A DNA stretch of 35,387 nt from Bacillota bacterium (GTDB taxonomy: Bacteria > Bacillota > Sulfobacillia > JAJZYS01 > JAJYTV01): contig JAJYSJ010000025.1 in the NCBI GenBank assembly GCA_021793645.1, forward strand, positions 1 through 35,387, given 5' to 3'. This document shows, piece by piece, positions 31,854-35,387 of the stretch. A program made the position numbers and the translations under genes. Below the pieces are notes generated by a model. It ran no database searches. It saw nothing but the letters and a program-made list of their open reading frames with translations, and was not told the DNA's origin. The first letter of the stretch is position 1, and each line of letters begins with the position of its first letter.

Positions 31854-32948
31854 ATGGAGGCGCAGACGTGCAGGGGGATCGCAGTCACGCCAGGCAAGGC
31901 GAACAGCGCACGGATACAGTCGGTGCCTGTCGACGAACTGGGTGCAGGAGAACTCATGCTGCGGGTGCTGGAGGTCGGCATCTGTGGAACCGATGAAGAA
32001 ATCAACGAGGGACTCTATGGAGCCCCTCCAACGGGTATGGACTACCTAGTTCCGGGCCATGAATCGCTGACGGAAGTCGTTGGCGTGGGGAGCGGACTTA
32101 CGGGCTGGCAGCCAGGCGACCTCGCGGTCCCGATCGTGCGTCGTCCGTGCCCCGAGAACTGCGCCGCCTGCGCACGCGGTCGCTGGGACATGTGTTTGAC
32201 GGGAGATTACCGCGAGCGCGGCATCTCCGGACTGCAGGGAATGCTGCGCGAGCGGATGACCGACCATGCGGACTTCGTCGTGCGAGTGCCGAAGACGCTG
32301 CGCGATTGCGCTGTACTGGTTGAGCCGCTAAGCATTGTCGAGAAGGCAATCGGAGAGACTCTGCGCCTGCAGCGCCGGTCTCCCGTGCCACCCCGCAGCG
32401 CTCTCGTCACGGGTGCCGGCCCGATCGGACTCCTCGCTACGCTCTTGCTTCGCTCACGCGGCATGGAAGTGCACTTGCTGGACCGACGCCCGAAGGAGAG
32501 CCTGAAGGCCCGGATCGCCACGGCGGCCGGCGCAAACTACATCGACGACAGCACGACTACACTCGAGGATGCGACGAAGGGGCTGACCTTCGACCTGGCG
32601 ATCGAGGCCAGCGGGTACGCGCCGCTGCTCTTCCGCGCGCTTGGCAAGCTTGGCCGCAACGCAGCCCTGGTGCTCACGGGAGTTACGGCCGGGCACCATT
32701 CGCTGAGCATAGACGTCGACCTCATGAATCAGGAACTCGTGTTGGAGAACCAGCTGCTGGTCGGGTCCGTGAACGCGGCACGCTACCATTACACAGCGGC
32801 GGTGGCAGACCTTTCCCGCTGGAAGAAGCGCTTCCCAGGTCTCCTGCCGCAGCTGATCACCGGACGGTATCCGCTTGAGCGTTTCACGGATGCCTTGCAG
32901 AAGTCACCGGACGGCATCAAGCCAGTGGTGGAGGTGTCGCAGGCGTGA
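31854..32948 (+). CDS. gdh: glucose 1-dehydrogenase (zinc-dependent MDR family)
   Basis: 364 aa from ATG 31854, with GGGGAG upstream; the longer frame has no support. It fits archaeal-type glucose dehydrogenases in length (Sulfolobus enzyme about 366 aa). Seen: catalytic zinc ligands in EVGICGTDEEI and VPGHESL, structural zinc-site Cys residues in RPCPENCAACARGRWDMC, the typical LVEPLSIVEKAI, and the Rossmann loop LVTGAGPIGLLATLLL followed by LLDRRP. The reaction is oxidation of glucose to gluconolactone with NAD(P). Co-transcribed with the glycoside hydrolase, its likely glucose source. Confidence 0.9.
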   Translation: MEAQTCRGIAVTPGKANSARIQSVPVDELGAGELMLRVLEVGICGTDEEINEGLYGAPPTGMDYLVPGHESLTEVVGVGSGLTGWQPGDLAVPIVRRPCPENCAACARGRWDMCLTGDYRERGISGLQGMLRERMTDHADFVVRVPKTLRDCAVLVEPLSIVEKAIGETLRLQRRSPVPPRSALVTGAGPIGLLATLLLRSRGMEVHLLDRRPKESLKARIATAAGANYIDDSTTTLEDATKGLTFDLAIEASGYAPLLFRALGKLGRNAALVLTGVTAGHHSLSIDVDLMNQELVLENQLLVGSVNAARYHYTAAVADLSRWKKRFPGLLPQLITGRYPLERFTDALQKSPDGIKPVVEVSQA

Positions 32949-34747
32949 GATTCCGCGGCTTCCTCTCGAATGGCGCCACTGCTGCCCTTGTGGACGCAGA
33001 CGGCACGATCGACTGGCTCCCTTTCCCGCGCTTCGACAGCCCGGCCGTGTTCTGCAAGCTCCTTGGCAATGCCTCGAACGGCTACTTCGCCATCTCGGCA
33101 GCTTCAGCAGACGCGACATCCGAACAGCAGTACCTCTCAGGAACGAATATCCTGCGCACCACTCTGCGCAGCGCGCAGGGTGTCGCCCAGATCGAAGACT
33201 ACCTGGCCATCGGGCGTCCCGAATTGCGTCGAAGGGTTCAGAGCGAGATTGCACTTACGATCGAACTGCATCCATCTTTCGGCTACGGATTGATCGCACC
33301 GTCGATCAAGCCAGTAGGCAACGGCGCCGTGTTCACTGATCCTTTGGGCGACGAAGCCCTAGTGTTCGTAATCTCTCGGCTCACCCGCGGGTCGGCCGAG
33401 GTTTCGTCGGAGCCATTCGCCGGGCGTTGGACCCTCCCCCCTGGTCGTCATGAACTCATCCTGCGCTACGTCGGCGACAGCCGGCGTGACCTGGCCGAGA
33501 CGACGAGCGCCCTCGAAAGGGAGACAGCGGAGGCGGAGGCAGATCTCTCTGCAGAGGATCGCAGCCCTCTTGCGCGCAATGCGGCCTACTGGCGCGATAT
33601 GCCTAGGCCGAAGTACGGCGGGCCGCATCGCGATGCGGTAGAGCGCTCGTTGCTCGTGCTGCGCGGCCTCACCTACCGAACGACGGGTGCAATCATCGCA
33701 GCGCCCACGACCTCGCTTCCGGAACTGCCCGGCAGCACCCGCCAGTGGGACTACCGGTTTTCGTGGATTCGCGATGGCTCCTATAGTGCCGAGGCGCTGC
33801 TGGCGGCAGGAGACACCGTGGCGGCGCGGCGGTTCATCGAGTTCACCTTGCAGTGCGTTGACGTTCAGGGCAAGCCGTTCCAGGCACCGTTCTTCCATGT
33901 TGACGGAACGCTGATTCGGGGCGAGCGCGAGCTTGGGTGGTTGAGCGGGTTCGAGGAATCCCGTCCGTGCCGCGAAGGCAATGCCGCGACGCAGCAGCTG
34001 CAGCTCGACGTCGAAGGCGACTTCCTCTGGCTTGTCTACCGCTACGTCCATGAGACGAACGACACCACCTCGCTGCGCGCCTGGTGGGACCTCGTGCAGG
34101 CGCTCGTCGGCTGGGTGGACCGCAACTGGCAGACGAAAGACGCGAGCCTGTGGGAGTTCCGCGGGCAGGATGCGGACTACACGCACTCCAAGCTGATGTG
34201 CTGGGTCGCCCTGCACTATGGGGCAGAGCTCGCGACGAGCATCGGGGACCAGGAATCGGCGCGGCGGTGGGCCGCTACCGCCGAGCTGGTACGCGATGCC
34301 ATCGAGCAGCATGGGTTTCATGCGGGGCTTGGGCACTACGTACAATCCTTTGAAGGAGAGAGGCTCGACGCGGCGCTGCTGATGATGCCGCTTTACGGTT
34401 ACATCGACGCGCGCGACCCGAAGTTTGCAGCGACTCTCGCGGCGATCGAGGAGCGCCTCGTGCACGGGAACTGGGTCTACCGGTACGCGGATGACATGCT
34501 CGGCGAAGCGGCGTACCCGTTCGTCCTGGCGACCTCGCTGCTGGCAAGGGTCCACCTCCGCCGGGGCGAGATCGGGCGCGCAAGGGAACTGCTTGAGGCA
34601 CTCCTTGGGGCCTCCACGGATCTCGGGCTTCTCGCTGAACACTTCGACATGGAAAGCGGCGAACCGCGCGGCAACTTCCCGCAGGCGTTCTCCCACCTCG
34701 GCATCGTGCTGACTGCACTGGAGCTGGAGGGGAGCACGGCCGACTGA
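32945..34747 (+). CDS. GH15 glycoside hydrolase (glucoamylase/trehalase type)
   Basis: 600 aa from GTG 32945, overlapping gdh by four bases (GTGA). The first 230 residues form the N-terminal beta-sandwich (GFLSNGATAALVDADGTIDW, then PFPRFDSPAVFCKLLG). The rest is the (alpha/alpha)6 barrel: RQWDYRFSWIRDGSYSAEAL, the general acid in KDASLWEFRG, the general base in GLLAEHFDMESGEPRG and the conserved NFPQAFSHLGIV. Bacterial and archaeal members release glucose from starch-type glucans or trehalose; the sequence alone does not decide which. With gdh it would feed glucose into a non-phosphorylated oxidation route. Confidence 0.93.
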   Translation: MRFRGFLSNGATAALVDADGTIDWLPFPRFDSPAVFCKLLGNASNGYFAISAASADATSEQQYLSGTNILRTTLRSAQGVAQIEDYLAIGRPELRRRVQSEIALTIELHPSFGYGLIAPSIKPVGNGAVFTDPLGDEALVFVISRLTRGSAEVSSEPFAGRWTLPPGRHELILRYVGDSRRDLAETTSALERETAEAEADLSAEDRSPLARNAAYWRDMPRPKYGGPHRDAVERSLLVLRGLTYRTTGAIIAAPTTSLPELPGSTRQWDYRFSWIRDGSYSAEALLAAGDTVAARRFIEFTLQCVDVQGKPFQAPFFHVDGTLIRGERELGWLSGFEESRPCREGNAATQQLQLDVEGDFLWLVYRYVHETNDTTSLRAWWDLVQALVGWVDRNWQTKDASLWEFRGQDADYTHSKLMCWVALHYGAELATSIGDQESARRWAATAELVRDAIEQHGFHAGLGHYVQSFEGERLDAALLMMPLYGYIDARDPKFAATLAAIEERLVHGNWVYRYADDMLGEAAYPFVLATSLLARVHLRRGEIGRARELLEALLGASTDLGLLAEHFDMESGEPRGNFPQAFSHLGIVLTALELEGSTAD

Positions 34748-34754
34748 TGCGAAA

Positions 34755-34796
34755 CGGCAGCGCTGCGGGCCTTTCGGGCCTGCGCAGCCGCTGCCG
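34755..34796 (+). terminator. terminator of the gdh-GH15 operon
   Basis: Stem formed by CGGCAGCG/CGCTGCCG extended by CTGCG/CGCAG and GGCC pairs around TTTC, with small bulges. It lies eight bases after the GH15 stop codon. No U-run follows. Confidence 0.65.
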
Positions 34797-34853
34797 CATG
34801 CCCCTTCTGTTGTCTGCGAAGATGCAGCAGAACGGAAACAGGGAGGGCTTACG

Positions 34854-35315
34854 TTGCCGGACATGACGATTCGCCTTCGCGATCGCAGGACGCTCGGCTA
34901 CGCAAAGTGGGGAGATCCTGCGGGACCGCCTGTCTTGGTATGCCACGGTGTTCCCGGTTCGCGCCACCTCGGCCGGACACTCGAAGTCCCTGCACGCCTG
35001 ATCGTGCCCGACAGGCCCGGGTATGGCCTATCCGACCCGAAACCCGGTCGGAGCGTGTCCGGTTGGGCTGAGGACGCTCTGGAACTGGTCGATCATCTTG
35101 GGCTGAGCCGCTTTCACACCTTCGGAATTTCCGGGGGGGCGCCCTACGTCTGTGCCGTTTGCGCCGCACTCGGGGCCCGGGTTCAGCAAAGCGCCATCTT
35201 CAGCGGCATCGGACCACTCTACCTGCCGCACGCCCTGGAGGGTATGGACCCGGTTCAGGCCTACGCATTACCCACATCCGCGCTGTCAGGGGTTAACAGT
35301 TTAAGCAGCGTTTAG
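34854..35315 (+). CDS. alpha/beta hydrolase, C-terminally truncated
   Basis: 153 aa from TTG 34854 with GGAGGG six bases upstream (an ATG three codons later is an alternative). The N-terminal half is a standard alpha/beta hydrolase: RRTLGYAKWGDPAG, oxyanion-hole CHGVPGSRHLG, the DRPGYGLSDP loop and nucleophile elbow FGISGGAPYVCAVCA. The family usually has 260-290 residues. Here the protein ends after about half the fold (ALSGVNSLSSV), without the acid and His. The sequence from about 35290 onward is more AT-rich and unlike the gene, which suggests that an insertion or rearrangement cut it. Confidence 0.75.
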   Translation: MPDMTIRLRDRRTLGYAKWGDPAGPPVLVCHGVPGSRHLGRTLEVPARLIVPDRPGYGLSDPKPGRSVSGWAEDALELVDHLGLSRFHTFGISGGAPYVCAVCAALGARVQQSAIFSGIGPLYLPHALEGMDPVQAYALPTSALSGVNSLSSV

Positions 35316-35387
35316 GAGCAAGGAGTTTCCAATTAGCCTGTCGAAGGGAGGATGCAGGGAGGGGTCCGCGATCAACGATTTGACATG

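Noticed and set aside
33359-34864. Long minus-strand open frame (501 codons) opposite the GH15 gene
   Set aside because: Antisense shadow; the plus strand has all GH15 motifs and the minus frame has none.
1-35387. CRISPR array or tRNA genes
   Set aside because: No regularly spaced short repeats and no cloverleaf-like sequence with a T-loop seen. The dispersed repeats are 2-4 kb apart and contain coding sequence.

Overview
The window looks like chromosomal DNA of a high-GC, endospore-forming member of the Bacillota. The evidence is the conserved tmk - cyclic-di-AMP receptor - holB - yaaT - GIY-YIG - rsmI - abrB cluster, preceded by an Orn/Lys/Arg decarboxylase-family gene and a small Gin/CsfB-like anti-sigma gene, next to the end of an rRNA operon. 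Consensus-like sigma-A promoters and strong purine-rich ribosome binding sites fit this. GC content, an AbrB with a Cys4 tail, and the glucose dehydrogenase/GH15 pair suggest an Alicyclobacillus/Sulfobacillus-like lineage, but the genus cannot be fixed from the sequence alone.

Layout. 1-101: 3' end of a 5S rRNA gene and its terminator. 459-1936 (minus): ECF sigma factor and a membrane-anchored Asp-box protein, probably its anti-sigma. 1988-3250: broken IS256-type transposase. 3347-5094 (minus): HEAT-like protein and a membrane protein. 5157-6393: decayed 3-hydroxyisobutyrate-type dehydrogenase running into a decayed DesK-type histidine kinase. 6586-12125: conserved housekeeping/sporulation cluster with overlapping genes, ending in abrB. 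12224-12763: lytic transglycosylase. 12760-14476 (minus): four-gene operon of pilin-like and TadE-like proteins plus a secreted PKD-like protein.

14.2-26.3 kb is an accessory island. It holds one intact and several broken copies of a roughly 254-bp unit, all in the same orientation. The unit consists of a conserved 40-bp upstream box, a hairpin that buries the Shine-Dalgarno sequence, and the first 45 or so codons of the pilin-like gene. Between copies lie small gene cassettes: MFS pseudogene and hydrolase; PIN/Phd toxin-antitoxin; VOC protein, orphan TniQ, membrane protein and lipoprotein hydrolase; GNAT; MazF-type toxin-antitoxin; an MNT-HEPN fusion remnant; and a second GNAT. Two copies are exact complementary halves of the unit, arranged as if a circle had opened inside it.

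26.4-35.3 kb returns to mostly intact genes: a GNAT protein, a TldD/TldE protease pair, a Cys-rich protein, a NUDIX hydrolase, a glucose dehydrogenase-GH15 operon (release of glucose and its direct oxidation), and an alpha/beta hydrolase cut short near the window end. The core genes are intact, whereas the accessory genes carry many frameshifts and truncations.
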